From assembly GCA_003157945.1 (NCBI GenBank), contig PMFY01000157.1, positions 1 through 7,921 of the forward strand: 7,921 nt of DNA, given 5' to 3'. This document shows, piece after piece, positions 1 through 5,778 of this stretch. This DNA is from Acidimicrobiaceae bacterium (lineage in GTDB: Bacteria > Actinomycetota > Acidimicrobiia > Acidimicrobiales > RAAP-2). Each line of letters opens with the position of its first letter. Position 1 is the first letter of the stretch. The notes under the pieces were generated by a model, which ran no database searches, had not been told where the DNA came from, and was given only the letters and a program-made list of their open reading frames with translations. The position numbers and the translations under genes were made by a program.

Positions 1-59
1 GCGATTTCGAGGTGCTCCGGGGTCGATCAGGAGCGCCCGAACCGGCCATCTACTACTGA
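1..59 (+). CDS. Possible 3' end of a gene entering from the left (unidentified)
   Basis: Reading from position 3, this frame gives an 18-residue tail ending in E-P-A-I-Y-Y and a TGA at 57-59. The tail has a normal-looking residue mix, whereas the frame starting at position 1 yields a proline/arginine/threonine-rich peptide typical of non-coding reading. The fragment is too short to name a family. It may be the C-terminus of a plus-strand gene starting before the window, or a chance open stretch. The 480 bp after it hold no convincing gene. Confidence 0.3.
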   Translation, partial: DFEVLRGRSGAPEPAIYY

Positions 60-250
60 GGACCGCCAAGAGCCGTCAACGACCCGAGGGCTCCGGCAAC
101 CTCGTCCTTGTCGACTGGGGAATGATGTGCCCCCGATCACCGGTCAGGCCCCCGGCCACAGCTGAATCCGCCAGTCGGGAACTGGTGACGTCGGTCCTCC
201 GACACTGGAGAAACCTGCAGGTCAGACGATTGATGTGAGCCGGATCCGTG

Positions 251-283
251 CGATCGCGACACGAATCCTCAACCACGCGATCG
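251..283. repeat. 8-bp perfect inverted repeat, 17-nt spacer
   Basis: CGATCGCG at 251-258 is the exact reverse complement of CGCGATCG at 276-283. The arms are themselves rich in the GCGATCGC-type palindrome, which is common by chance in GC-rich DNA. It could be a regulatory dyad or a weak hairpin. It is about 260 bp upstream of the DUF899 start, so a link to that gene is uncertain. Confidence 0.3.
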
Positions 284-523
284 GCAACGGAGATGAAACG
301 CCTCAGCCGGTAGGTCGTCCAGTCAACAGGCATGGTGAAGGCGGCCTCTGTCACTGCCTGACCGAAGCGCTCGGGCAGTCATCGGCGATTGGAGGCAATC
401 GGATCGATGCACGACTATTGCTTGCCTCACGACCAACACTCGAGGATCGTGGTCTGGACCGACGAGACTCTGCTCATGCGACGCCGTTCGTCGCTACCGT
501 GGCGGGTACCAACCCGTTGCCGC

Positions 524-529
524 GAGGAG
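524..529 (+). promoter_or_regulatory. Ribosome binding site GAGGAG for the DUF899 gene
   Basis: GAGGAG lies 10 nt before the GTG at 540, 13 nt before the next GTG (543) and 19 nt before the ATG at 549. The spacing favours GTG 540, or possibly 543, over the ATG as the true start. Confidence 0.6.
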
Positions 530-539
530 TCGATCAGGC

Positions 540-1388
540 GTGGTGCCGATGTCCCAGGATGAGAGCAGACCTCTCCCCACGGTGGTGGACCGCTCGACAT
601 TTGACGAGCAACTGGAGGCGCTGCGGTCGAGGGAGAAGGCACATACCCGGGAAGGGGACGCAATCGCCGCCGCCCGCCGCCGGCTGCCGATCGTCGAGGT
701 CGCTGCGGACAGCCCGTTGCTCGGGCCGAACGGCCCTGTCACCTTGCTCGACTCGTTCGAAGGCCGACGTCAGCTCATTGCCTACTATTTCATGTGGTGG
801 CCAGGCCGAGCCGCGGCCGAGCAGTGCGAAGGTTGTACGTGGGTGATGAGCCAACTGGGCGAGCTTGCCTACCTGCACTCCCGCGACATCACCTTCGCCG
901 TTCTCTGCCAGGGGCGGAACACCGCCTACGGCCCCGGCGATGCGCAGACGTCGTACGACGAGAGCCTTCGCTACCGCACCTTCATGGGCTGGGACATGCC
1001 GTGGTACTCGGCCCAACCCTCACTTGACACGCTCCTGGTCGGCCGCGAGCACGGTCTGTTCCACCTGGTGTGCTATCTGCGCGATGGCAACCGGGTCTTC
1101 GAGACGTACTGGACCAAACGCCGTGGTGCCGAGGCGCTGGACTACAGCTACGCGCTGATGGACCTGACCGTGTTCGGCAGGCAGGAGGACTGGGAGGACT
1201 CGCCTGTGGGCTGGCCGCGGCGCGGGCACGCGACACGGACCCTGGGCGGGGCTCCCGAGTGGCCGCCCCTGTGGGAGTGGCCGGGTGGTCGTCCCACCTC
1301 GCAATGGCCCCGGTTCGCAGCCGGGTACCCGGACGATCTGGGAGCGGCTGACGAGGGTGCGGCGCCACCTCCGGGGCACCGCCACTGA
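540..1388 (+). CDS. DUF899 family thioredoxin-like protein
   Basis: The 282-residue product matches the DUF899 (thioredoxin-fold, AhpC/TSA-related) pattern. Its N-terminal helical stretch (about residues 17-46, L-x-x-R-E-K-A-x-T-R) leads into a core with L-I-A-Y-Y-F-M (79-85) and a C-E-G-C motif (C96/C99). Next come D-I-T-F-A-V (116-121), M-G-W-D-M-P-W (149-155), the V-F-E-T-Y strand (186-190) and the Y-A-L-M-D-L-T-V-F-G-R segment (204-214). These elements occur in the family's usual order. Length is near the family norm, with a proline/glycine-rich tail of about 50 residues. There is no signal peptide, so it is probably cytoplasmic. The CxxC suggests a thiol redox role, but biochemical functions in this family are poorly defined. 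It starts at GTG 540, set by GAGGAG at 524-529. It appears monocistronic, with a hairpin 14 nt after its stop. Confidence 0.9.
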   Translation: MVPMSQDESRPLPTVVDRSTFDEQLEALRSREKAHTREGDAIAAARRRLPIVEVAADSPLLGPNGPVTLLDSFEGRRQLIAYYFMWWPGRAAAEQCEGCTWVMSQLGELAYLHSRDITFAVLCQGRNTAYGPGDAQTSYDESLRYRTFMGWDMPWYSAQPSLDTLLVGREHGLFHLVCYLRDGNRVFETYWTKRRGAEALDYSYALMDLTVFGRQEDWEDSPVGWPRRGHATRTLGGAPEWPPLWEWPGGRPTSQWPRFAAGYPDDLGAADEGAAPPPGHRH

Positions 1389-1401
1389 TCGTTCGTGCCG
1401 T

Positions 1402-1425
1402 CGGCGAATGCATCCCCATTCGCCG
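1402..1425 (+). terminator. Perfect 9-bp hairpin after the DUF899 gene
   Basis: CGGCGAATG (1402-1410) pairs perfectly with CATTCGCCG (1417-1425) around a 6-nt loop, beginning 14 nt after the TGA. No T-run follows, so it would be a U-tract-less terminator or an RNA-stabilising 3' structure. Such hairpins are common in high-GC Gram-positive bacteria. Confidence 0.5.
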
Positions 1426-1653
1426 GGAACGGGTCGGTGATCAAACGCCGTCGCCCCGGGGGACTCGGACTCGGGTTCCGCTGGAGACGGGCCGCAAGCT
1501 GCCGGAGCATCCCCTGAGCAGCAACCGGGTTCCATGCGGCTCCGGTGACTCCAGTGAGCGTCCGCTGGGGATCCCGGAAATGGCCGGTGACAAGTCCCTC
1601 CGGTGACGTTGCTGGGCCCATGACACGGCTTCCTCCGAGTCTTTCGGCCCCTG

Positions 1654-1746
1654 TCAGGCGGCTTCGACTGTCGGCACGACGACGTAGAACGCCGCGTGGC
1701 TCTCAATGTGTGAGCCGCCCCCGATGCCGCCAGGGAAGGCGGCTCT
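1654..1746 (-). pseudogene. Possible C-terminal remnant of a decayed gene
   Basis: On the minus strand, the last about 30 codons before the TGA at 1654-1656 read like real protein. A glycine-rich loop (F-P-G-G-I-G-G-G-S) is followed by H-I-E-S-H, then a hydrophobic strand F-Y-V-V-V-P and a TVEAA end. About 25 of the 30 third positions are G or C. Upstream in the same frame, toward ATG 1848, the sequence turns arginine/proline/serine-rich with mixed third positions and no ribosome site, as if the gene body had been deleted or frameshifted. I do not recognise the family. A chance open stretch is the main alternative. Confidence 0.2.
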
Positions 1747-1824
1747 GTCCTCGTGACGCCGCCGCGGCCCATCCGCCGGTCTGGAGAAAGCTGCATCAGC
1801 TCGACGTGGCGTACGCCCCGCGGA

Positions 1825-1839
1825 CGATGGCCGCCATCG
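1825..1839 (-). terminator. Palindrome downstream of the lipoprotein gene, possible terminator
   Basis: CGATGGC (1825-1831) and GCCATCG (1833-1839) are reverse complements around one base. As RNA it can fold into a 6-bp stem with a 3-nt loop, about 50 nt past the lipoprotein stop. There is no T-run. It could instead be a protein-binding dyad or chance. Confidence 0.25.
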
Positions 1840-1887
1840 CTCGCCCATCGGCTCCCATGAATCATGATCGCCGGTCGAGCGAAGCTC

Positions 1888-2466
1888 TCACCCTTTCGCG
1901 TAGGTGACTGTGGCGGTCTCGGTCGATCCGTCGCCCGAAAGCATGACCGTCCCGCCCGTCGCCTTTCCGCCGATGTCACCGGAGAAGGACCTTCCCCCGT
2001 CGAGAGCGTACTGACCAGCCACCGGGAATCCACCGAGCGTCCCCGTGACAGTGAGCGGACCGCTGTGGTCTTGCTCGTTGCTGTAGTGGAGCGAGAAGGC
2101 GGCGGATCCGAGGGTTCCCGTGACTGTTCCTACGGTGAGGTCGTTCTGGTAGGCCGCCTGGTCTATCGACAGGACTCCGGAGAGCGCCTGGCCTCCGAGC
2201 GTTCCGGAGAAGGAGTTCGATCCTCCCTCCTCCCACTCGATCTGACCGTTCCCGCTGAGCGGTGGAATGGGGATGGCACTTCCGCGGGCTGGGCCGCTGG
2301 GGGACTGACCGGCCGTGGTAGCCGAAGAACCGGCCGACGATCCACACGCGGCCGCGCCCACGATCAGGATTCCGCCCCCGCCAAGAAGCTCCAGGAGCCG
2401 ACGCCGTCCGAACCGATGGGTTTCCGAGTCGACCAACGCTGTGAGGTCCGTCTGTTCTGCCCGCAT
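1888..2466 (-). CDS. Tat-type lipoprotein with glycine-rich beta-repeat domain (unknown function)
   Basis: The 192-residue product begins with a 19-residue polar lead. A twin-arginine segment follows, G-R-R-R-L-L-E (20-26), resembling the Tat consensus S-R-R-x-F-L-K. A hydrophobic stretch then ends in G-A-A-A-C with Cys41 as the likely lipidated residue; the -3 position is Ala rather than the preferred Leu. A serine/threonine/proline-rich linker (42-72) leads to a beta-rich domain with four related motifs: FSGTLGGQALSG (86-97), VTGTLGSAAFSL (115-126), VTGTLGGFPVAG (140-151) and FSGDIGGKATGG (161-172). The protein should sit on the outer face of the membrane. I do not recognise the domain. GGAGG lies only 4 nt before the ATG, a little close but usable. 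The gene is divergent from the RCC1 gene. Antisense frames here are shadows, because only this frame gives an ordered signal, lipobox and repeats. Confidence 0.8.
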   Translation of the reverse strand: MRAEQTDLTALVDSETHRFGRRRLLELLGGGGILIVGAAACGSSAGSSATTAGQSPSGPARGSAIPIPPLSGNGQIEWEEGGSNSFSGTLGGQALSGVLSIDQAAYQNDLTVGTVTGTLGSAAFSLHYSNEQDHSGPLTVTGTLGGFPVAGQYALDGGRSFSGDIGGKATGGTVMLSGDGSTETATVTYAKG

Positions 2467-2801
2467 TCCGCCTCCGATTCGATACGCAAGATGGGACGTG
2501 GGACTTCGATTCCACTAGGTCTTCCTGCGTCAATCGCCCTGTCCAAGTCTGAGGCGAATGTCCGCCACCTCCTGGTCGGCTCACCCCACAGGCAACTTGA
2601 GTCTTCGAGTGGTTCACCGGTCCGGGATTCACCCAGCCCCTGAAATGTACCGGGGCGGTCCGGCCCACGCCGCCACACCGTGTACGCACGGTCGCCCCCG
2701 TTCCCGCCCGTGGGGACCGCATCGACTGGTGCAGCCGTGAATTCGGAGTGCTCCCATCCCACCGATTCCCGTAGGCTCTGACCGGGGAGAGGCGGTCGAG
2801 C
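2467..2801. promoter_or_regulatory. Divergent intergenic region, presumed promoters for both flanking genes
   Basis: These 335 bp separate the starts of the lipoprotein gene (-) and the RCC1 gene (+), so both promoters should lie here. On the minus strand a TTGACG (-35-like) occurs about 65-70 nt before the ATG, but no clear -10 follows at 16-18 nt. On the plus strand TAGGCT (2772-2777) fits the TANNNT -10 pattern, with the ribosome site GGAGAGG (2786-2792) just after it, but no -35 is apparent. A 16-bp dyad lies at 2677-2692. No convincing small gene was found. Confidence 0.45.
2677..2692. promoter_or_regulatory. Dyad ACCGTG-N4-CACGGT, possible operator
   Basis: Perfect 6-bp arms (2677-2682 and 2687-2692) flank a TACG spacer. 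The dyad lies in the divergent region, 109 nt before the RCC1 start and about 210 nt before the lipoprotein start. Size and symmetry fit a dimeric regulator site, but nothing identifies the regulator. Confidence 0.3.
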
Positions 2802-4427
2802 ATGGGACGAATGGGCAGGACCGGGGCGCTTCTGGTCGCTGCAGTGGTTGTCTCCGCCACGCTCGAGCTCGGCGTAGGTTCGCCACCGGTCGAGGGCGCG
2901 GCCGCCGGAGCACCGCCCGTTGCCGGCGCTCTCTATTCCTGGGGCATCAGCTTCGACGGTCAACTCGGCAACCACACCTTCTCCGGGCCGGCAACCTGTG
3001 CTGACGGTGCCACGTGTAGTCCGTCGCCTGTCGAGGTCTCGTTGCCCGCGGGCGTGACGCCGGTGGCGGTCGCCGGGGGCGGCAACTCGGGCTACGCCAT
3101 CGGATCGGACGGGAACCTGTACGGATGGGGTGAACGTCCGGTGGGTGACGGGACGGCGGTGAACCGCACCCACCCCGTCCGGGTACTGCTGCCCTCCGGA
3201 GTCGGCCCGACCGCCATCGCCGGTGGAGTGAACTCCGGCTACGCGATCGGCAACGACGGAAGGCTCTACGGCTGGGGCTCCAACTGGGCCGGTCAGCTCG
3301 CGTCCGGCTCGGAGCGATCGAGCCTGACCCCCGCGGTCATCACCCTGCCCGGCGGGGCGACACCGGTGGCGATTGCGGCCAGCAACGCCACGGCGTACGC
3401 CCTGGGCTCGGACGGGCGACTCTACGCATGGGGCGACGATGCCCAGGGCGAGGTGGGCAACGGTGCGACATCGTCGAAGGATGCGACCCCTACGCCGGTC
3501 CCGTTCCCCTCCGGGGTGACCCCGGTCGCCGTGGCCGCCGGTCAGGCCGCGGCCTACGCCGTGGGTTCGGACGGGAATCTCTACGCCTGGGGCGACAACT
3601 ACTGGGGCGAGCTCGGAATCGGGGCGGCGGCCGGGCCCGACAGTTGCAGTGGCGTCCCGTGTTCGACCGTCCCGGTGAGGGTGGTGCTCCCGGCCGGGGT
3701 CTCGCCGAGGTCCGTCGCCGCCGGCGCCGGTTCGGCGTACGTCCTGGGCTCGGACGCCACCATCTATGCATGGGGTGACAACGGGGCCGGGCAGGTCGGA
3801 GACGGAACTTCCGGCTCCGACCCGGTCCTCGCCCCGGTTCCGGTGTCGCTGCCCCCGGGAACGGACCCGACCGGCGTCGCCGCCGGAGGGTACGGGGACG
3901 GCTTCGCCATCGGATCGGGCGGCGAACTGTACGCATGGGGCTCGAACAGCACGGGACAGCTCGCTGTCGGTTTCGTCGCCGGCCCGCAGACGTGTGCCGT
4001 CGACGAGCCCCCCTACTCCTTCGCCTGCAGTCCCGAACCGGTGCTGGTTCCGCTACCGGGGCCCGTCCGTGCGATCGCCGCCCCGTTCGACGGTGGGTAC
4101 GCGATCGCCGCCGCGGGGATCGTCGGTCCGTCGACGACGCTGCACCTCGTCAGCTCACGCCTGCGATCGGTAGCGGTCGGGCATCCGGCCAACTTCCGGG
4201 CGACCGTCAGTGCTCCCGACGGGAGGCCGCAAGGGACCGTGCAGTTCTCCGTCGACGGGACCCCCTGGGGCCCGCCCGAACCGTTGACGGTGAGGCATGC
4301 GACCACGACGGTGACGTCCCTCCCCGTCGGGACGGACACGGTCGGCGCCGCGTTCTCCAGTACGAACGGCTTCCTCCCCAGCTCGGCGTCGGTCACCCAG
4401 GTCGTCGTCGGACACCGCTCCGGCTGA
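2802..4427 (+). CDS. Secreted RCC1-repeat seven-bladed propeller protein with C-terminal Ig-like domain
   Basis: The 541-residue product opens with a Sec-type signal (M-G-R-M-G-R, then L-L-V-A-A-V-V-V). It has seven RCC1-type repeats, each begun by L/I-Y-x-W-G (residues 44, 106, 155, 207, 260, 321, 376). Most are followed by G-Q-L or a variant, and each closes with P-V-x-V-x-L-P-x-G-V-x-P-V-A-V-A-A-G and a Y-A-I/L-G-S-D-G-like strand. Seven repeats equals the blade number of the RCC1 fold. Residues about 446-537 form an Ig-like domain of the bacterial Big_3 type (G-T-V-Q-F-S-V-D-G-T). All six cysteines are in three pairs (66/72, 282/287, 398/409), each in a blade insertion. There is no membrane anchor or sorting motif, so it is probably fully secreted. 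GGAGAGG (2786-2792) is 9 nt before the ATG. Eukaryotic RCC1 is a Ran exchange factor, but no such role is implied; a binding or scaffold function is inference. Confidence 0.9.
   Translation: MGRMGRTGALLVAAVVVSATLELGVGSPPVEGAAAGAPPVAGALYSWGISFDGQLGNHTFSGPATCADGATCSPSPVEVSLPAGVTPVAVAGGGNSGYAIGSDGNLYGWGERPVGDGTAVNRTHPVRVLLPSGVGPTAIAGGVNSGYAIGNDGRLYGWGSNWAGQLASGSERSSLTPAVITLPGGATPVAIAASNATAYALGSDGRLYAWGDDAQGEVGNGATSSKDATPTPVPFPSGVTPVAVAAGQAAAYAVGSDGNLYAWGDNYWGELGIGAAAGPDSCSGVPCSTVPVRVVLPAGVSPRSVAAGAGSAYVLGSDATIYAWGDNGAGQVGDGTSGSDPVLAPVPVSLPPGTDPTGVAAGGYGDGFAIGSGGELYAWGSNSTGQLAVGFVAGPQTCAVDEPPYSFACSPEPVLVPLPGPVRAIAAPFDGGYAIAAAGIVGPSTTLHLVSSRLRSVAVGHPANFRATVSAPDGRPQGTVQFSVDGTPWGPPEPLTVRHATTTVTSLPVGTDTVGAAFSSTNGFLPSSASVTQVVVGHRSG
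2931..4106 (+). repeat. Seven RCC1 blades within the secreted protein
   Basis: Repeat starts are 62, 49, 52, 53, 61 and 55 residues apart. The long blades 1 and 5, and the long last blade, are those with two-cysteine loops. The repeats have diverged at DNA level, so this is an old protein-level repeat, not a DNA tandem array. Confidence 0.85.
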
Positions 4428-4435
4428 TCGGCCAG

Positions 4436-4450
4436 CGGTGGAGGCCACCG
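4436..4450 (+). terminator. Perfect 6-bp hairpin just after the RCC1 gene
   Basis: CGGTGG (4436-4441) pairs with CCACCG (4445-4450) around a 3-nt AGG loop, 8 nt after the RCC1 stop. No T-run follows. It may be a weak terminator or attenuating structure between the two propeller genes. It also buries the upstream GTG (4438-4440) that would otherwise be the first possible start of the next gene. Confidence 0.4.
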
Positions 4451-4560
4451 ATGCGTCCGTCCGCGCCGGAGCGTGCCCGAGATCGAACATTGGTACCGTG
4501 GGCCCGGGCGGATGGACCACCCGAAGGACCAGGCGACGAGCGCGCGGAATTGCAGGGCAT

Positions 4561-5778
4561 ATGGGGAGCCACCGGGGCGCAGCCGTGGGGACGGCCTCGA
4601 CTCCGCCTCCGGTCGGAGGCGGTGGCCCGGGGCGCCTCCGGTCCGTTCTGCGCCCGGACACGTGTGACGCGCGGCGTCACCGGTGTCGTGCACAGCTCGT
4701 GGGTGCAGCAACGATCTGCGCCCTCGTCCTCTGCATCTGCGCAGCACCGGCGGCGTCGGCGACCAGCACCGGCGTCCCCGTCCCTCAACGGCTCACCACA
4801 CCGGTCACCGCCGGGGGACAGGCACCCGGTCACGGAGTGGCCACGAGCTCGGTCGGGGGTCACACCGTGTCGTTGACCGACCAGGAGATCGGGGACCCGT
4901 TTCCGAACCTGCTGCAGACCGTCCTCTCCCGCGCGAAGGAGGTGGGCCGGCCCGTTACGAGCATCCGTGTCGGGCGGTATCCCTGGGGGGTGGCCTCCGA
5001 CGGCACCGACGTCTGGGTGACGAACTCGGGGAGTGACACCGTGACCAAGGTCACGCCCTCCGGTCGGATCGTGGGCAGCTACCGGGTCGGCCACCATCCG
5101 GAAGGGATCGCGTTCGGTGGGGGCGGGATGTGGGTGGTCGACAACGGGGGCGACACCGTCACCGAACTGGCCGTGTCGACCGGGCACGTCCTGGGCACGT
5201 TCCCGGTCGGGACGTATCCGGTGGGCATCGCCGTCGCCGGATCCGATGTGTGGATCGCTGATCAGGGAGCGGGAACGCTGACCCGATTGGGCGAATCAGA
5301 CGGGCGGCTCCTCGGGACCTACCGGGTCGGAACCGACCCGGAGAACCTGGCCTCCGACGGCACGAACCTCTGGGTCACCAACCCCGCCACGGACGACGTC
5401 ATCAGGGTGGCGGCGTCCACGGGCGCGGTGGTGGGGGAGTACCGGGTCGGACGCTCTCCCTACGGCGTCACCTTCGACGGATCCGACGTGTGGGTGACCA
5501 ATGCCGACGTCGGGAGCGACAGTGTCACACGACTGGCCGCGTCGGACGGGACCGTCATCGGGACGTATCCCGTCGGGTTCAATCCCTTCGGCGTCGCCGT
5601 CGGGGGAGGCCACGCCTGGGTGGCCAACGGTGGCGCCGACACCGTCACCGAACTGGATGCGGCCACGGGCCGCACGCTCCGTACCGTCACGCTGCCCAAC
5701 GGCGAGCCGGTCGGAATCGCCCTGCAGGGCACGTCGGTCTGGGTGGCCGACGGCACCCGTCGGCTGGTCCGGCTATGA
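4561..5778 (+). CDS. Secreted YVTN/YncE-like seven-bladed beta-propeller protein
   Basis: From ATG 4561 the product is 405 residues. A long arginine-rich n-region precedes a hydrophobic signal core (about 46-62) and an A-S-A cleavage site near residue 67. A polar linker leads into seven repeats of about 40 residues with the pattern T-Y-R-V-G-x-x-P-x-G-V-A, then D-V-W-V-T-N, then D-T-V-T-x-L, then G-x-V-x-G. The blade tryptophans are at 152, 191, 231, 271, 311, 353 and 394. This is the YVTN/NHL/YncE class, found in secreted, surface or stress-related proteins; the ligand cannot be told from sequence. No anchor follows, so it is probably secreted. The frame is open back to GTG 4438, but that start is inside a hairpin and adds 41 disordered residues. 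An AGGG 3 nt before ATG 4561 is a weak ribosome site, and GTG 4585 is an alternative. The start is therefore uncertain. The 3' end overlaps the next gene by 6 bp. Confidence 0.85.
   Translation: MGSHRGAAVGTASTPPPVGGGGPGRLRSVLRPDTCDARRHRCRAQLVGAATICALVLCICAAPAASATSTGVPVPQRLTTPVTAGGQAPGHGVATSSVGGHTVSLTDQEIGDPFPNLLQTVLSRAKEVGRPVTSIRVGRYPWGVASDGTDVWVTNSGSDTVTKVTPSGRIVGSYRVGHHPEGIAFGGGGMWVVDNGGDTVTELAVSTGHVLGTFPVGTYPVGIAVAGSDVWIADQGAGTLTRLGESDGRLLGTYRVGTDPENLASDGTNLWVTNPATDDVIRVAASTGAVVGEYRVGRSPYGVTFDGSDVWVTNADVGSDSVTRLAASDGTVIGTYPVGFNPFGVAVGGGHAWVANGGADTVTELDAATGRTLRTVTLPNGEPVGIALQGTSVWVADGTRRLVRL
4957..5775 (+). repeat. Seven YVTN-type blades
   Basis: Tryptophan-to-tryptophan spacing is 39, 40, 40, 40, 42 and 41 residues. 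Blades 2 and 6 share an identical 20-nt stretch (5151-5170 and 5637-5656), and TACCGGGTCGG recurs in three blades. The array therefore retains some nucleotide-level similarity and is younger or more homogenised than the RCC1 array. Confidence 0.8.

Larger units (their letters stand above)
60..539. other. Intergenic region with no convincing gene
   Basis: No frame here combines a good start, a ribosome site and protein-like composition. One minus-strand open frame (76-354, GTG start) begins with a plausible stretch (M-P-V-D-W-T-T-Y) but degrades into arginine/threonine-rich sequence and matches no family I recognise. The region contains an 8-bp inverted repeat at 251-283, described separately. 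A TANNNT-type -10 candidate (TACCGT, 495-500) lies upstream of the next gene, but no -35 element is visible at a sensible spacing, so no promoter is called. Confidence 0.5.
1389..1887. other. Convergent intergenic region, poorly coding, with short repeats
   Basis: This 499-bp gap lies between the 3' ends of the DUF899 gene (+) and the lipoprotein gene (-). It holds the hairpin at 1402-1425, three copies of CCGGTGAC (1542-1549, 1584-1591, 1600-1607), two copies of CGGGTTCC (1472-1479, 1526-1533) and a near-perfect 15-bp palindrome at 1825-1839. It also contains a short minus-strand stretch (1654-1746) that reads like the end of a lost gene. Open frames crossing it are arginine/proline/serine-rich and continue antisense into the flanking genes, so they are treated as shadows. 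Confidence 0.5.

Noticed and set aside
76..354. Minus-strand open frame of 92 codons with a GTG start
   Set aside because: Only the first about 35 residues look protein-like; the rest is arginine/threonine-rich with mixed third positions, there is only a weak ribosome site, and no family is recognisable.
1020..2033. Minus-strand 337-codon open frame crossing the DUF899 gene and the gap
   Set aside because: It is antisense to a clear DUF899 gene, and its composition (arginine, proline, serine) is typical of a shadow frame in GC-rich DNA.
1864..2643. Plus-strand 259-codon open frame over the lipoprotein gene
   Set aside because: Its translation is arginine/serine/glycine-rich without domains, while the opposite strand gives a coherent Tat signal, lipobox and repeated motif.
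1976..2860. Minus-strand 294-codon open frame spanning the divergent region
   Set aside because: It overlaps the lipoprotein gene in another frame and lacks a ribosome site and protein-like composition.
4438..4560. GTG 4438 as start of the YVTN propeller gene
   Set aside because: The codon is inside a perfect hairpin, has no ribosome site, and adds 41 disordered arginine-rich residues ahead of the signal peptide.
3935..4876. Plus-strand 313-codon open frame across the RCC1/YVTN junction
   Set aside because: It is out of frame with both propeller genes, very arginine-rich, and has no recognisable domain.
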